Position numbers and translations under genes: made by a program. This document shows positions 54,402 through 64,000 of a stretch of DNA of 64,000 nt, one piece after another (position 1 is the first letter of the stretch; the number at the start of each line of letters is the position of its first letter). The notes under the pieces are model-generated. The model ran no database searches, was not told the origin of the DNA, and was given only the letters and a program-made list of their open reading frames with translations. The stretch covers positions 1 to 64,000 of the forward strand of contig CAJUQP010000009.1 in assembly GCA_910588245.1 (NCBI GenBank), written 5' to 3'. Origin of the DNA: an uncultured Muribaculaceae bacterium (GTDB taxonomy: Bacteria; Bacteroidota; Bacteroidia; Bacteroidales; Muribaculaceae).

Positions 54402-57233
54402 TTAGAAAGTTACTTTTGCGCCGATGTTGTAGAAACGCGACTGCGGGGCACTTCCAACGTTCCTTTCCAGGATCTTGCGGTTCTTGCCGAACGTCACGAG
54501 GTCGTCGGCGCTCACATAGATCTGAAGATCCTTCACGATCGGGCCGTGGATGATCGATTTCGGGAAATCATAGGTCAGCTGGATCTTGTCGATATCGAAA
54601 CGGTCGGTGCTGTAGAGCCAGAAATCGGAAGCCACATAGTTGTTCGCGCCATTGGTGGTTGTAAGGCGTGGCATCGTTGCCGTGGAAGCGGTAGCCGGAG
54701 TCCAGCGGTCGCGTGCGGCTGCGGTGTATTTCGCATCGCCGGCCATCCTGTAGTAGCTGTTGTCATTGAGCATGCCGTGGCCGCCGAATGATCCGAGACC
54801 GTGCACGAAGAGAGTGAATCCCTTCCAGGATGCGGAGAGGTTGACGCCCATGAAGAAGGGGCTTCCATACCATCCACCCTTTGCGAGGAACACCTGGTCG
54901 TTGGTGTCGACCTTGCCGTCGCCGTTGATATCGGCATACTTGAGGTCGCCGGCCTTGAGGTTAGAGCTTCCGAGAGCGGCCTGGTTGGCTGCGGCAGCCT
55001 CCTCGTCCGTCTTGAAGAAGCCGAGGCAGCGGTAGCCCCAGATACCGTCGACAGCCTTACCCTCGCGATACTGGTAATCATTGCCCCATACCTCGTCGCG
55101 TTTGGTAGCCTTGGTGTCGTAGTATGTACCGGTGACACCGGCCTTGAACTGAACCTCTCCGAAGTCCTGCTTGTAGTTCACACCGAAATCGAAACCTGTG
55201 CGGCGGTTGTCGTTGAGGTTCAGATAAGGAACGAACGAAGCCTCGGGATAGTATGTCGAGAAGTAGCTCGGGAATTTCGAAGATGCATTACTGAGAAGGC
55301 CCTCGGTCTTATATGTGAAGAACATCGCGTTGAAGTCGATCGAACGGTCGAAGAGCTCTCCGCGCAGACCGGCGGTGAATTCCTTACGCTTCACAAATGT
55401 CAGGCCCGTGTTCTCGCCACGCTTGGGATAAGCTGCGGCGGTGCCTCCGATAGCCCAGCTGTACCAGCCTCCGTTGGTGTAGTTGGCGCTGTACATGTAG
55501 TAGTCGGAGATATCGATGTCCTGGTGCAGGATGCTTCCCGAAACGGAGAGCATAAGCTCATTTACGAAATCATTATCCTTGAGGAACTCCTCACCGGTGA
55601 GACGCCATCCGAGGGTAGCGGAGGGAGACCATGCCTGACGGTGGCCGGGAGCGAGACGGGAACTGTGGACACCTGCTACGGCGAGATCGGCGTAGTAGCG
55701 GCGGTCATAGTTATAGTCGAGCTCAAAACCGATATTGGCGCTGCTCAGACGGTGATAATCACCTGAGTTTGTGCGCTGCCATCCTGCGGCGATAGCCATG
55801 GCGTGAATGTTGTGGACATCGGCGAAAGTACGCCGGTAGTCAAACTGACCCGACCAATAGATGGTCTGACGGCTCTTGGAGCCGGAGATGTTCTGCACTC
55901 CGGAGTGCTCGTCCTTACCCTCAGTGGTGACGTCGGTGATCTCATCGAAGCCGTTGAAGTCAGACCATACGGGGATGAAAGTCATGTAGGAGTTGGTGTA
56001 GCTCGTGTCGTAAGACGTAGCATAGTCAACGGCGAACTTCGTGGTGAAGCTCAGACCCTTCGTCAGCATGGCGAGGTCGAGGTTCACGCCAGTGTCAAAC
56101 TGGAACTGGCGGCTGGTGAACTTGTTGTATCCCTTTGCCAGATAGTCGGCGAAGATATTGGTCTTGTCGATCTGCGAGCCGGCGAGGAAGCAACCGTTGA
56201 AAATGTTGCTGGTAGAGCCGATCAGACCGAGTGCGGATGAGGCACCGGTGTTGACCATATCGATAGGGATCAGCGGGTTGATACGGTTGGGGCGGAAAGT
56301 CGATGCCGCCTCCCAATAGTCACCGTGCGCCGAGCGTGCTCCGTAGAATGTAGCCGACGTGTTGACATAGGCGCTTACCCAGTCGGTGATATCGACGTCG
56401 ATATTGCCGCGAACGCTGAAACGGTCGGTGAAGTTCTTGCTTGCCTCTCCGAATTTCAGGTAGTCGCCCTGACGGTAATAGTTGACGTTGGTGTAGAACC
56501 GGGCCCTCTCGTTTCCTCCGGAGATCTCCAGAGTGGCATCGGTGCGGTTGTATGCCTTCTTGACATAATCACGTGAATACATGTCGAGATTGGGATACAG
56601 ATAAGGATTCGTGCCTGCGGCAGTATTGTAGATCTGCTCGGGAGTATAGGAGGGAGCGAGACCGTCGTTGGCACGGGCCTCATTGTAGAGAGTCATGTAT
56701 TCGGCCGAGCCGAGATATTCGGGGAAAGATTTGGCCACATGCCAGCCAGTGTTGGCGCGGACGTCGATCGAGAGGGGGGCGTTCTTTCCACGCTTCGTGG
56801 TGACATAGATCACACCCTTTGCCGCGCGTGCGCCGTAGAGCACTGTCGCGGAGGCTCCCTTCATGAAGGTGATAGACTTCACCTCCGTGGAGCTGACGTT
56901 GTTGAGGTCGCGTGCCACACCGTCGATGAGCACGAGAAAACCGGAGTTATCGGCGTCCTGACCCCAGAGGGAGTTTCCGTTGAAACCGGATACATAGCCC
57001 GAGATGGTGCCGTTGTTGAGGTCATTGATGTAGTTCACCTTCATGAGCTCCTCAATATCGAGCACTTCGGCTCCGCCGAGCATATCCTCCTTGTCGATCG
57101 TGCGGAAAGCAAGCTGCACCTGATCGTCCAGGTTCAGGCTGTCGGCCGGTTCGCCGGCGGCAGCCGCGGTCTGCGGCGCGAAGAGCGCGGCCACGGCAGC
57201 CATCGGAAGAATATTCAGATATTTTGATGTCAT
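54402..57233 (-). CDS. SusC-like transporter without N-terminal regulatory domain, XusC position
   Basis: 943 residues. A signal peptide (MAAVAALFAPQTAAAAG) is followed after about 30 residues by the plug domain (VLIDGVARDLNNVSSTEVKS), with no carboxypeptidase-D-like domain such as the first SusC has. The plug itself is a little short at its start. The barrel is complete and ends in NIGAKVTF. The same shortened form is usual at this place in xylan PULs. It imports xylo-oligosaccharides across the outer membrane with its SusD partner. Confidence 0.93.
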   Translation of the reverse strand: MTSKYLNILPMAAVAALFAPQTAAAAGEPADSLNLDDQVQLAFRTIDKEDMLGGAEVLDIEELMKVNYINDLNNGTISGYVSGFNGNSLWGQDADNSGFLVLIDGVARDLNNVSSTEVKSITFMKGASATVLYGARAAKGVIYVTTKRGKNAPLSIDVRANTGWHVAKSFPEYLGSAEYMTLYNEARANDGLAPSYTPEQIYNTAAGTNPYLYPNLDMYSRDYVKKAYNRTDATLEISGGNERARFYTNVNYYRQGDYLKFGEASKNFTDRFSVRGNIDVDITDWVSAYVNTSATFYGARSAHGDYWEAASTFRPNRINPLIPIDMVNTGASSALGLIGSTSNIFNGCFLAGSQIDKTNIFADYLAKGYNKFTSRQFQFDTGVNLDLAMLTKGLSFTTKFAVDYATSYDTSYTNSYMTFIPVWSDFNGFDEITDVTTEGKDEHSGVQNISGSKSRQTIYWSGQFDYRRTFADVHNIHAMAIAAGWQRTNSGDYHRLSSANIGFELDYNYDRRYYADLAVAGVHSSRLAPGHRQAWSPSATLGWRLTGEEFLKDNDFVNELMLSVSGSILHQDIDISDYYMYSANYTNGGWYSWAIGGTAAAYPKRGENTGLTFVKRKEFTAGLRGELFDRSIDFNAMFFTYKTEGLLSNASSKFPSYFSTYYPEASFVPYLNLNDNRRTGFDFGVNYKQDFGEVQFKAGVTGTYYDTKATKRDEVWGNDYQYREGKAVDGIWGYRCLGFFKTDEEAAAANQAALGSSNLKAGDLKYADINGDGKVDTNDQVFLAKGGWYGSPFFMGVNLSASWKGFTLFVHGLGSFGGHGMLNDNSYYRMAGDAKYTAAARDRWTPATASTATMPRLTTTNGANNYVASDFWLYSTDRFDIDKIQLTYDFPKSIIHGPIVKDLQIYVSADDLVTFGKNRKILERNVGSAPQSRFYNIGAKVTF

Positions 57234-57258
57234 AATGTTTCTCGTAAGGTTAGATTAA

Positions 57259-59205
57259 TTACCATCCGGGATTCTGTTCGAAGCCCTCATATATATAGGT
57301 GTCGTCGCGAAGGAACGGGAACCAGTAGTGCTTCGTGTCAAAATTACGGGTAAGGATCACCTCCTCGCGGAACTCAGCCACCTCGGCCTCCGCGGGATCA
57401 TTTTCGGCGAAGAATTTCTCATCGGCACCGGATACACGGATGAACTCCTGCGAGGTCTTCACGGTGTACTTAGGCTCTGTGAGGAGCAGCCAGCGCTGGA
57501 GGTCGTTGAAGCGGAAGCCTTCGAAGGCCAGCTCCACGGCACGCTCACGGCGAACCTCGTCCATGAAATCATTGCCGGTGAATTTCTCAGCCACATGTCC
57601 GGCACCTACACGGTCGCGGAGCACATTGATGGCATCACGTGCCGAGAGAGAGCACTTGGCAGACTTCCCTGTCGGGCCACCGATCACGGCACATGCCTCG
57701 GCATACATCAGATAGACGTCGGCAAGACGCATATAGGGTATGTAGGAGTGCGGGTTGGGACCGTAGCCGTCGGAAGAGCCCTCGTCATATTTCTGGCAGG
57801 TGTGAGGTATGAGTTTCTGATAGAAATAACCGGAACGGCTGGCATTGGTGATGGCTCGCATGGAACCGCCTGTGGCGAGACCGGCATACTTCATTGCCTT
57901 GTCGGCAGCGTCAGGCTCAGCATTGATATATTTCACACCGTCAAACACGATATCGTGATAGAAACGGGGGTCACGATCCTTGAAGGGGTGCTTCGGATCC
58001 CATCCTGACTCCGGGTCATCGAGGGGAAGACCGTTGGCCATACCGTAATTCTTCACGTAGTTGGCAGTCGGCTGATGGATGTGGTTGTCCTGCGCGCAAA
58101 GCTGGTTGGGGCCGAACGTACGGGAGAAGTTGTAGCGGGTGAACGACCATCCTGCGGAGGGACCGCGGAGAAGAGCCTCCTTGCCACCGGGCTGCAGCCA
58201 GCCGCGGCCTGCCGTGAAGAAGAGCTCGCTGTAGCTTGTCTCCACACCGGCCGATTTCTTATGGTCGTAGACATTCTCATAGTCAAACTTGGCCAGTTCA
58301 TACTGAGTGCTTCCGGCCTCCACGAGAGAGATGATCTCTCCGAACGCATCTGCTGCGAGACGCGCGTATTCGGCATCATAATTATAGGTCTGCGTGCCGC
58401 CTGTCTGTGCGCCATGAACCATCAGGGGGCTTGCGGCCCAGAGATAGTTCTTGCCGAGATAAGCGAGAGCGGTGATCTTGTTGATGCGAAGCTCATTCTT
58501 GCCGAGAGTCTTCTTGCCGGCCGTAGTGTTATCCCAGTTGACGGGGAGAAGTTCGGCAGCTTTCTTGAAGTCGGCGGCAGCCTTGTCGGCAGTCTCGCGG
58601 TAGCTCAGGCGCTCGAGACGGGGAGACTCTGAGGCGGCGAATGTATGATCGACATACGGGAGACCGCCCAGGAACTGCATCATCTCGAAGTGATACCAGG
58701 CGCGGAAGAAATAGAGCTGACCGAGAATCAGGTTCTTCTCTTCAGATGTGCCTGTGAAATAATTGTCGATCTCCTCGATACCTTTGTTGGCCTTGGCGAT
58801 GCAATACCAGGCATGTCCGGCCAGACGATGGTTGAACGAGCTGTTGGAGGTCGGGTCGAGACCGTCTTTCTTGGCAGCGAACCAGAACTGATTATTGTTC
58901 TGCCATGCATAGTAGTTGCCCAGGTCGATCTGGGTCTGGATGAGACGGTCGGTCTCAGCCTGGGGATTCATGACCTCGTCGTCGCCGAGATTCCATGAAG
59001 TCGTCCAGAATGCTTTGGCCTTGTCGGGGATACAGTTGTAGATCTCCTCCACGTAGCCCTGCATATTCGTGAAATTCTTGAACGGAGTGTCGACCGACAC
59101 ATCGGAGGCGGGCTCCTTGTCGAGATAGTCTTCGCAAGAAGAGAATCCCGCCATGAGTGTCAGTCCGAAGGAAAGGGCGGCAGCCGCCTTAAATATTTTG
59201 TTCAT
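57259..59205 (-). CDS. SusD-like lipoprotein, XusB position
   Basis: 648 residues. Lipoprotein signal (SFGLTLMAGFSSCEDYLDKE, Cys about 24). SusD/RagB motifs include ILGQLYFFRAWYHFEMMQFL and the C-terminal VRRERAVELAFEGFRFNDLQ. It ends in YIYEGFEQNPGW, the kind of end that many SusD proteins share. It pairs with the SusC gene 18 bases upstream. Confidence 0.95.
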   Translation of the reverse strand: MNKIFKAAAALSFGLTLMAGFSSCEDYLDKEPASDVSVDTPFKNFTNMQGYVEEIYNCIPDKAKAFWTTSWNLGDDEVMNPQAETDRLIQTQIDLGNYYAWQNNNQFWFAAKKDGLDPTSNSSFNHRLAGHAWYCIAKANKGIEEIDNYFTGTSEEKNLILGQLYFFRAWYHFEMMQFLGGLPYVDHTFAASESPRLERLSYRETADKAAADFKKAAELLPVNWDNTTAGKKTLGKNELRINKITALAYLGKNYLWAASPLMVHGAQTGGTQTYNYDAEYARLAADAFGEIISLVEAGSTQYELAKFDYENVYDHKKSAGVETSYSELFFTAGRGWLQPGGKEALLRGPSAGWSFTRYNFSRTFGPNQLCAQDNHIHQPTANYVKNYGMANGLPLDDPESGWDPKHPFKDRDPRFYHDIVFDGVKYINAEPDAADKAMKYAGLATGGSMRAITNASRSGYFYQKLIPHTCQKYDEGSSDGYGPNPHSYIPYMRLADVYLMYAEACAVIGGPTGKSAKCSLSARDAINVLRDRVGAGHVAEKFTGNDFMDEVRRERAVELAFEGFRFNDLQRWLLLTEPKYTVKTSQEFIRVSGADEKFFAENDPAEAEVAEFREEVILTRNFDTKHYWFPFLRDDTYIYEGFEQNPGW

Positions 59206-59223
59206 GATTGGAGTAGTTCGAGA

Positions 59224-62200
59224 TTAAAGATTGAACTTGATACCGAGGTTGAAACGGCGCATCGTAGGATAAGCGCCGGAGCCGGAACCTCCGGAGAAGT
59301 TAGACTCGCGGTCGTCGGGCATCCTCGACCAGAGCCACAGGTTGTTGCCGTTGAGGTAGATCTTGAGGTTGGAGAGGCCAAGCTTCTTGATCCAACCGCT
59401 GTTCCATGTGTAGGCGATCTCGGCGTTCTTCAGACGGATGTAGGAGCCGTCGTAGAGATACTGGGTGCCGTTGCTGTAAGAACTTACCTGCGAATACCAG
59501 CGGGGAAGGAGCATATCGCCGTCGCAGTCATATCCGTTCCACCAGTCACCGAGACGGTATACGTTGTCAGTGTTGTGCGAGAATGACACGAGGCTGACAT
59601 CGCGGGTCACGTTGGTCACACCATAGAACTGCACGAAAGCGCTGAAACCTTTCCACTCGAATCCGAGGGTGGCATTGTATGTGTTCTGGGGAGTGCCGGA
59701 ATATCCGTAGGGTGCGGAGTCCTCGACATCGACCTTACCGTCGCCGTTGAAGTCGACGATATAGTAGTCGCCGGGAAGACGTCCCTCATTGTTGACATCA
59801 TGCATCGGCGAGCCATAGAGCTGGTCGAGAGAGTTCAGGAAGCCACCGTTGATGTGGGAATGAGTCTGACCGATGGCATAGCCTGCTTGCTTCTGATATG
59901 CGGGCTTCAGATCGGGATCGTCACGGAATGTGATCTTATTGGCGGCGTGGGTCATATTGAGGTTGGCCCATATGCGCATGTCAGGATTGATGTTCTTGCT
60001 GAAACGGAGTTCGAGCTCATAACCCGACACCTCAGCCTTACCGAGGTTGGCGGTCGGCGGTGTCTGTCCGAAATAGGAGGGCATCGAACGGTCGTTGCCG
60101 TTGATGAGAATGTCGTTACGTTTGTCCTTGAAGATCTCGACCGTACCGGAGAACATGCTGTTGAGGAATGAGAAGTCGATACCGAGGTTCATCTTCTTCA
60201 CTTTCTCCCAGTGAGCGTCGGGGTTGCCGAGAGCGCTCTGCCGATAGTAGGAATAGATACTTCCGTCGTCATACTTGCCAGGAGTGCCTGTGCCGCCGTA
60301 GCCGGTCTCGACCATCTTCGTGTTGCCACCATATGCCCACTGATCCATATAGAGGAAGCGCGCGCCGGTGTCGTCGCCGATCTCACCGTAAGATGCACGT
60401 ATCTTGAGTTCCTGCCACCAGTTGTCAAGACCGAGGGCATGCCAGAATTTCTCCTGAGAAGGACGCCATCCGATAGCACCCGAATTGAAGAAACCGAAAC
60501 GGAAACCCTTACCGAATTTCTCAGATCCGTTGTAGGCGCCGTTATACTCGAAGAAGTAACGGTCGTCGAAGTTGTAGGTTGTACGGAACACCCAGTCCTC
60601 ACGATGGATAGGAATCATGTTGCCGGTAGCCATCTCCTGACGTGTCCATACGCCTGTGACACCTACATTGTGCTTGTCGGCGAACACGCGGTTCCAGTTG
60701 AGCTGCACCTGATAGTTGAGGTTGCGGATAGTGTTCCAGTCCTGAACGCTACCACCCTGCACGCCCCATGCGGAGCCGGGATAATAGTCGAACATGGTGG
60801 TCTTGTCGAAAGATGTCTCCGTCTGTGCCACGCCTGTCTCGGGGTCGATCCATTTGTGCTGCGGAGAGTGATAGAGGTCGTTCACGCCACGTCCGGACTC
60901 GATAAAGCGGTTGTCCCAAGAGATCATTGCCTGAGCGTTGAGGCCCTCGGTGATGAATCCCAGATCCTGGTTGAGGACGAAGTCAGTGTTGATACGAGTG
61001 TTGGTGGTCTTGAAAGCGCCACCCATGGCGAGCTGCTCGGCCGAGTTGGCAACCTGCGATTTGAACGCGGGATAGTAGCCGAACGAACCATCAGAATAAA
61101 TAGGACGGAACACGTCGGGGGCGATGTTGTAGACACCGGCCCAAACCTGCTGGTTGTTCCAGTTGCCCTGGTCGAACGACTGACCGTCGCTTGGCCATGT
61201 GCTTCGCTTCTGTCCCGTAGATCCGGCGAGGTTCACCTTGAAAGTGGTTGTCGGGGTAAGGGAGAAGTCGAGATTGGAGCGGGCGTTGATACGGTTATAG
61301 CCGAAGCCTGTGTCATATCCGCGTCCGTTGCTGATATTGCGGAAGAGGTCGCCCTCATGCACGAAATCCACGACTGCGAAATAGCGTACGAACTTCGTAC
61401 CGCCGCTTACAGACACATTGCCATTATAAGACATGGCATGGTTCTTGAACAGGTAGTCCTGCCAGTCCACATTAGGATAACGCTCGTATTCCTCGAGATT
61501 CGCAGGATGGCGGTACTTATAAGCCACAGCCTCGGGAGTCATGTAGCTCCATGACGCCGGACGGATGGGGAGCTCGTGGAGCACAGCGAGGTTACGCATC
61601 ATAAGTGCGTCGTAAGAGTCAGCCTTGTCAGGGAGCTTCGACACCGTCTTCATTGTAGCGGTGAAGCCCACATCGATCTTGGCACGTCCTTCCTGACCGC
61701 GTTTGGTGGTGATGAGCACGACACCGTTGGCACCCTTCACACCATATACTGCGGTTGCGGATGCGTCCTTAAGCACGGAGATTGATTTCACGGAGCTTAC
61801 GTCGACACTGTTCATGTCGCGCTCGATACCGTCGACGAGCACCAGAGGATCGGAATTGTTCCAGGAGCTGGCACCACGGATGGTGATCTTGGCACTCTCG
61901 TCGCCGGGCATACCGGACGACTGCACGGTGATCACACCGGGAAGGTTACCGGTCAGGGCGGCGCTGATATCGTGGATACCGGCGGCACGCTCGAGCACCT
62001 CACCTGTGGTCTGCGTGATGGCGCCCACCACGGAGGCCTTCTTCTGCTGGCCGTAGCCCACGACCACGAGCTCCTCAAGCTGCTCGGTGTCAGACTTCAT
62101 GGTCACATTGATAACACTGCGGCCATTGATGGGCTCCTCGACAGGCTTCATGCCGATGTAGGAGAACACCAGGATTGCCGACTTGCTGTCAGGAACGTCA

Positions 62201-62400
62201 ATGGAATACTGTCCATCAATATCCGTGACAGTGCCTTTGGCAGGCTGTCCTTTCACAGCGACCGTCACTCCTATGAGTGCCTCGCCTGTGTCGTCGATGA
62301 CCGTTCCCTTGACTGTCTTAGCATACGATGCCATGGCACCGAAGCAGACGAAAATCAAGAGAAGCAGAATGCATCGGAATTGATTGTTAACATTCGTCAT
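59224..62400 (-). CDS. SusC-like TonB-dependent transporter, XusA position
   Basis: 1058 residues. Signal peptide (CILLLLIFVCFGAMASYA), carboxypeptidase-D-like domain (about 28-105; VKGTVIDDTGEALIGVTVAV), TonB-box region (LEELVVVGYGQQKKASVVGA), plug (LVLVDGIERDMNSVDVSSVK) and a full 22-strand barrel ending in RRFNLGIKFNL. First gene of the xylan operon. Together with XusB, XusC and XusD it forms the double SusCD core known from Prevotella bryantii and Bacteroides xylan PULs. Confidence 0.95.
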   Translation of the reverse strand: MTNVNNQFRCILLLLIFVCFGAMASYAKTVKGTVIDDTGEALIGVTVAVKGQPAKGTVTDIDGQYSIDVPDSKSAILVFSYIGMKPVEEPINGRSVINVTMKSDTEQLEELVVVGYGQQKKASVVGAITQTTGEVLERAAGIHDISAALTGNLPGVITVQSSGMPGDESAKITIRGASSWNNSDPLVLVDGIERDMNSVDVSSVKSISVLKDASATAVYGVKGANGVVLITTKRGQEGRAKIDVGFTATMKTVSKLPDKADSYDALMMRNLAVLHELPIRPASWSYMTPEAVAYKYRHPANLEEYERYPNVDWQDYLFKNHAMSYNGNVSVSGGTKFVRYFAVVDFVHEGDLFRNISNGRGYDTGFGYNRINARSNLDFSLTPTTTFKVNLAGSTGQKRSTWPSDGQSFDQGNWNNQQVWAGVYNIAPDVFRPIYSDGSFGYYPAFKSQVANSAEQLAMGGAFKTTNTRINTDFVLNQDLGFITEGLNAQAMISWDNRFIESGRGVNDLYHSPQHKWIDPETGVAQTETSFDKTTMFDYYPGSAWGVQGGSVQDWNTIRNLNYQVQLNWNRVFADKHNVGVTGVWTRQEMATGNMIPIHREDWVFRTTYNFDDRYFFEYNGAYNGSEKFGKGFRFGFFNSGAIGWRPSQEKFWHALGLDNWWQELKIRASYGEIGDDTGARFLYMDQWAYGGNTKMVETGYGGTGTPGKYDDGSIYSYYRQSALGNPDAHWEKVKKMNLGIDFSFLNSMFSGTVEIFKDKRNDILINGNDRSMPSYFGQTPPTANLGKAEVSGYELELRFSKNINPDMRIWANLNMTHAANKITFRDDPDLKPAYQKQAGYAIGQTHSHINGGFLNSLDQLYGSPMHDVNNEGRLPGDYYIVDFNGDGKVDVEDSAPYGYSGTPQNTYNATLGFEWKGFSAFVQFYGVTNVTRDVSLVSFSHNTDNVYRLGDWWNGYDCDGDMLLPRWYSQVSSYSNGTQYLYDGSYIRLKNAEIAYTWNSGWIKKLGLSNLKIYLNGNNLWLWSRMPDDRESNFSGGSGSGAYPTMRRFNLGIKFNL

Positions 62401-62741
62401 TTCGTTAGTTTAAGTAAATTATTGATTTAAATTCAGGTTAATGTGTAAGGCTCCTTGAGCCCGCGACAGAATGGTTTAGCAAAGGTTAATTCTCTTTTTC
62501 CGTTGTCTGTTAGATTTAAGTGGTTTTATAAGGTTGTTTTTTCTATTTTTTCAAGTGCAAATTTATAAAGAGGAATCGCAACCGGGGTGAAATCGGGTTA
62601 CATTTGCCTACTCCCTTGTAACACAATTTAACAATCGTGTCTCATATCCGTACATATTCGTAATATCCATATTGAAAATCAGCGATTTGACTATAATAGC
62701 AATATGTCGGAATTATCAAGGAAGTAGACAAAAATATCCCT
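62401..62741. other. Upstream region of the xylan operon
   Basis: About 340 AT-rich bases between XusA and the next GH43 gene. It holds a -7 element at 62558-62565. I see no terminator hairpin for the GH43 gene that ends at 62742. Confidence 0.5.
62558..62565 (-). promoter_or_regulatory. -7 element of the xylan PUL operon
   Basis: The minus strand reads TAAATTTG, a full match to TAnnTTTG, giving a leader of about 150 bases before XusA. No -33 box, as expected for an HTCS-dependent promoter. Confidence 0.45.
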
Positions 62742-64000
62742 TTATTGTTTGAATTCCCACCAATCAAGATTGAAAAGACGGGGTCCTTTTCTTCCGGAGA
62801 AGAGGAGATACAGATCATGGACACCCGACACCTTCTGAGACAGACGCGTTGAGAAAGTCTGCCATTCCTCCCAGCCTCCGGTACCCTTTACGGGAAGAGT
62901 AGCGACTACCGGGCCTTCCACACTGTCGAGCCTCACCTCGATCACACCCCCACGCAATGCGCTTGCCGCAGATGCCTTGAATTCAGCGGCGCCTCCTTTT
63001 CCGAAGTCGACATTGCGGAGTTTTATCCAATCGCCATTGTGAATGCCGGACAGATATACGCCGGTCTTAGCGTTCTGCTCTGTGATGACACCTTTCGAAT
63101 AAGCCATGGTCTCAGCCTCGACACGCTTGAACGGATCAAGAGTCGCCACGGGTGAAACTCCCTCCTCAGTCATGTTGATGGTCGGGAATGTGCCGTCGGG
63201 GTTATATCTGAATTCCTCAAGGGCCACGCTTCTGCCGAACCCTCCACCACCCGGAAGCTTTCCGGTGTGGTAAGCGAAATACGACTTACCCTTGAAATCG
63301 GCCACACCACAATGGTTGGTGAAGGAACCGGTATCCTGAAGGGGCATTACAGGACCCATATATTTCCACGGACCTTCGGGGCTGTCGGCCATGGAATATG
63401 CGATATGCTCGGGAATACCACCTGCCGCGTAAAGAAGATAATACTTCTTTCCGCGCTTCATGATCCACGGCCCTTCGGTATAACAATCCTTATAGTCACC
63501 GTCCGGTCCTATCTTCGCGTCCTTCTTACGCTCCTTCAAGCCCGGAGCACCGAAACCTTCGGCAGTCTGCACCACAGTCTTTACATCTCCGTCGATAGAG
63601 ATCATATCCCGGTTGAGCTTAGCGTATCTGATCACAGGATTGCCCCAGAAGATCCACGCCTGTCCGTCATCGTCGATAAATACCGTCGGATCGATGTTGT
63701 CCCATGATCCATCATCGAAAAGAGGTTTGCCAAGAGCATCCTTGAAAGGGCCTGTGGGGGAATCTCCGACAGCCACACCAATGGCCATGCCTCCCGAGAG
63801 GGAAGAATGGAGAGGAACATAGAAGTAATACTTACCGTCGCGAGCCACACACTGCGGGGCCCACGCACGGTCATCACCCCATGAGAAATCCTCTATTGCA
63901 AGCGGTGAACCGTGGTCGGTCCAGTTCACCATATCCTTCGAGGAATATACGCGCCACTCCTGCATCCAGAAAAAATCGGCGCCATTCTCATCGTGGCCGG
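62742..64000 (-). CDS. GH43 family protein with C-terminal CBM6-like domain (partial, cut by window end)
   Basis: The frame runs past the window end; the N-terminus (signal peptide and first blade) is missing. An inner Met at 63965 is not the start, because coding continues above it (HDENGADFFWMQEWRVYSSK). Seen are the GH43 propeller (DRAWAPQCVARDGKYYFYVP, NIDPTVFIDDDGQAWIFWGN, the acid-type CYTEGPWIMKRGKKYYLLYA) and, after a short linker, a CBM6-like domain (about 120 residues; VEAETMAYSKGV, GVYLSGIHNGDWIKLRNVDF, LYLLFSG). GH43-CBM6 proteins are mostly arabinofuranosidases or xylosidases of arabinoxylan. Its place next to the xylan PUL fits. Confidence 0.9.
   Translation of the reverse strand, partial: GHDENGADFFWMQEWRVYSSKDMVNWTDHGSPLAIEDFSWGDDRAWAPQCVARDGKYYFYVPLHSSLSGGMAIGVAVGDSPTGPFKDALGKPLFDDGSWDNIDPTVFIDDDGQAWIFWGNPVIRYAKLNRDMISIDGDVKTVVQTAEGFGAPGLKERKKDAKIGPDGDYKDCYTEGPWIMKRGKKYYLLYAAGGIPEHIAYSMADSPEGPWKYMGPVMPLQDTGSFTNHCGVADFKGKSYFAYHTGKLPGGGGFGRSVALEEFRYNPDGTFPTINMTEEGVSPVATLDPFKRVEAETMAYSKGVITEQNAKTGVYLSGIHNGDWIKLRNVDFGKGGAAEFKASAASALRGGVIEVRLDSVEGPVVATLPVKGTGGWEEWQTFSTRLSQKVSGVHDLYLLFSGRKGPRLFNLDWWEFKQ

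Noticed and set aside
54801..55766. Open frame of 321 codons opposite the second xylan SusC gene
   Set aside because: Same reason: antisense shadow, no start context, no known domain.
60211..61554. Open frame of 447 codons on the plus strand, opposite the first xylan SusC gene
   Set aside because: It lies fully inside a clear SusC gene on the other strand, has no family character, and arises from codon bias of the real gene.

Overview
The window looks like chromosomal DNA of a gut Bacteroidales bacterium. The support is SusC/SusD pairs, hybrid two-component regulators, many lipoprotein signals of the form LxxC, and promoters of the Bacteroidetes type (TTTG or TTG, about 19 bases, then TAnnTTTG). 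By eye the base composition is near 50% GC, and Muribaculaceae is my best guess at family, but nothing here fixes a species.

Layout. 1-554: repeats and two terminators. 555-4149 (minus): a coiled-coil lipoprotein, rsmI, an unknown protein and a PBP4-type D-Ala-D-Ala carboxypeptidase. 4258-7709 (plus): an AI-2E-type permease and a CPA2 cation/proton antiporter. 7839-12905 (minus): an operon of two lipoproteins, a second CPA2 antiporter, TatD and a polyprenyl synthase. 13094-13181: tRNA-Ser(GGA). 13262-18006 (minus): a polysaccharide export operon (Wza-like, Wzz-like, M23/LysM).

18265-37942 is a polysaccharide utilisation locus (PUL). The minus arm runs GH127, two paralogous secreted HEXXH proteins, SusC (broken by one in-frame TGA), SusD and a hybrid two-component sensor. 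The plus arm carries GH97 and a second GH127. Tandem copies of one short motif lie on both sides of the divergent intergenic region and are probably the regulator's binding sites. I infer a plant hydroxyproline-rich glycoprotein as target: GH127 for beta-L-arabinofuranose, GH97 for alpha-galactose, and the HEXXH proteins for the peptide.

38047-39281 (minus) is an AT-richer three-gene module: RelE/HigB-like toxin, HTH antitoxin with a C-terminal extension, and a SecB-like chaperone. This matches the layout of toxin-antitoxin-chaperone (TAC) modules and is the most interesting item in the window. 39579-42604 holds a lipoprotein, luxS, a Bcr/CflA-type exporter and a Nudix hydrolase. A 159-base stretch without any C, built of 7-base repeats, lies in front of luxS.

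42932-45957 (plus) is a hexuronate operon (kdgK, KDPG aldolase, uxuA). Beside it, 46243-62400 (minus) is a xylan PUL with the order SusC, SusD, SusC, SusD, DUF1735/5627-like lipoprotein, GH10 xylanase. That is the order of the Prevotella/Bacteroides xus-xyn10C core. A tandem GH43 protein follows it and a GH43-CBM6-like protein, cut by the window end, precedes it. The uronate operon could use the glucuronic acid side chains released from xylan by this PUL.
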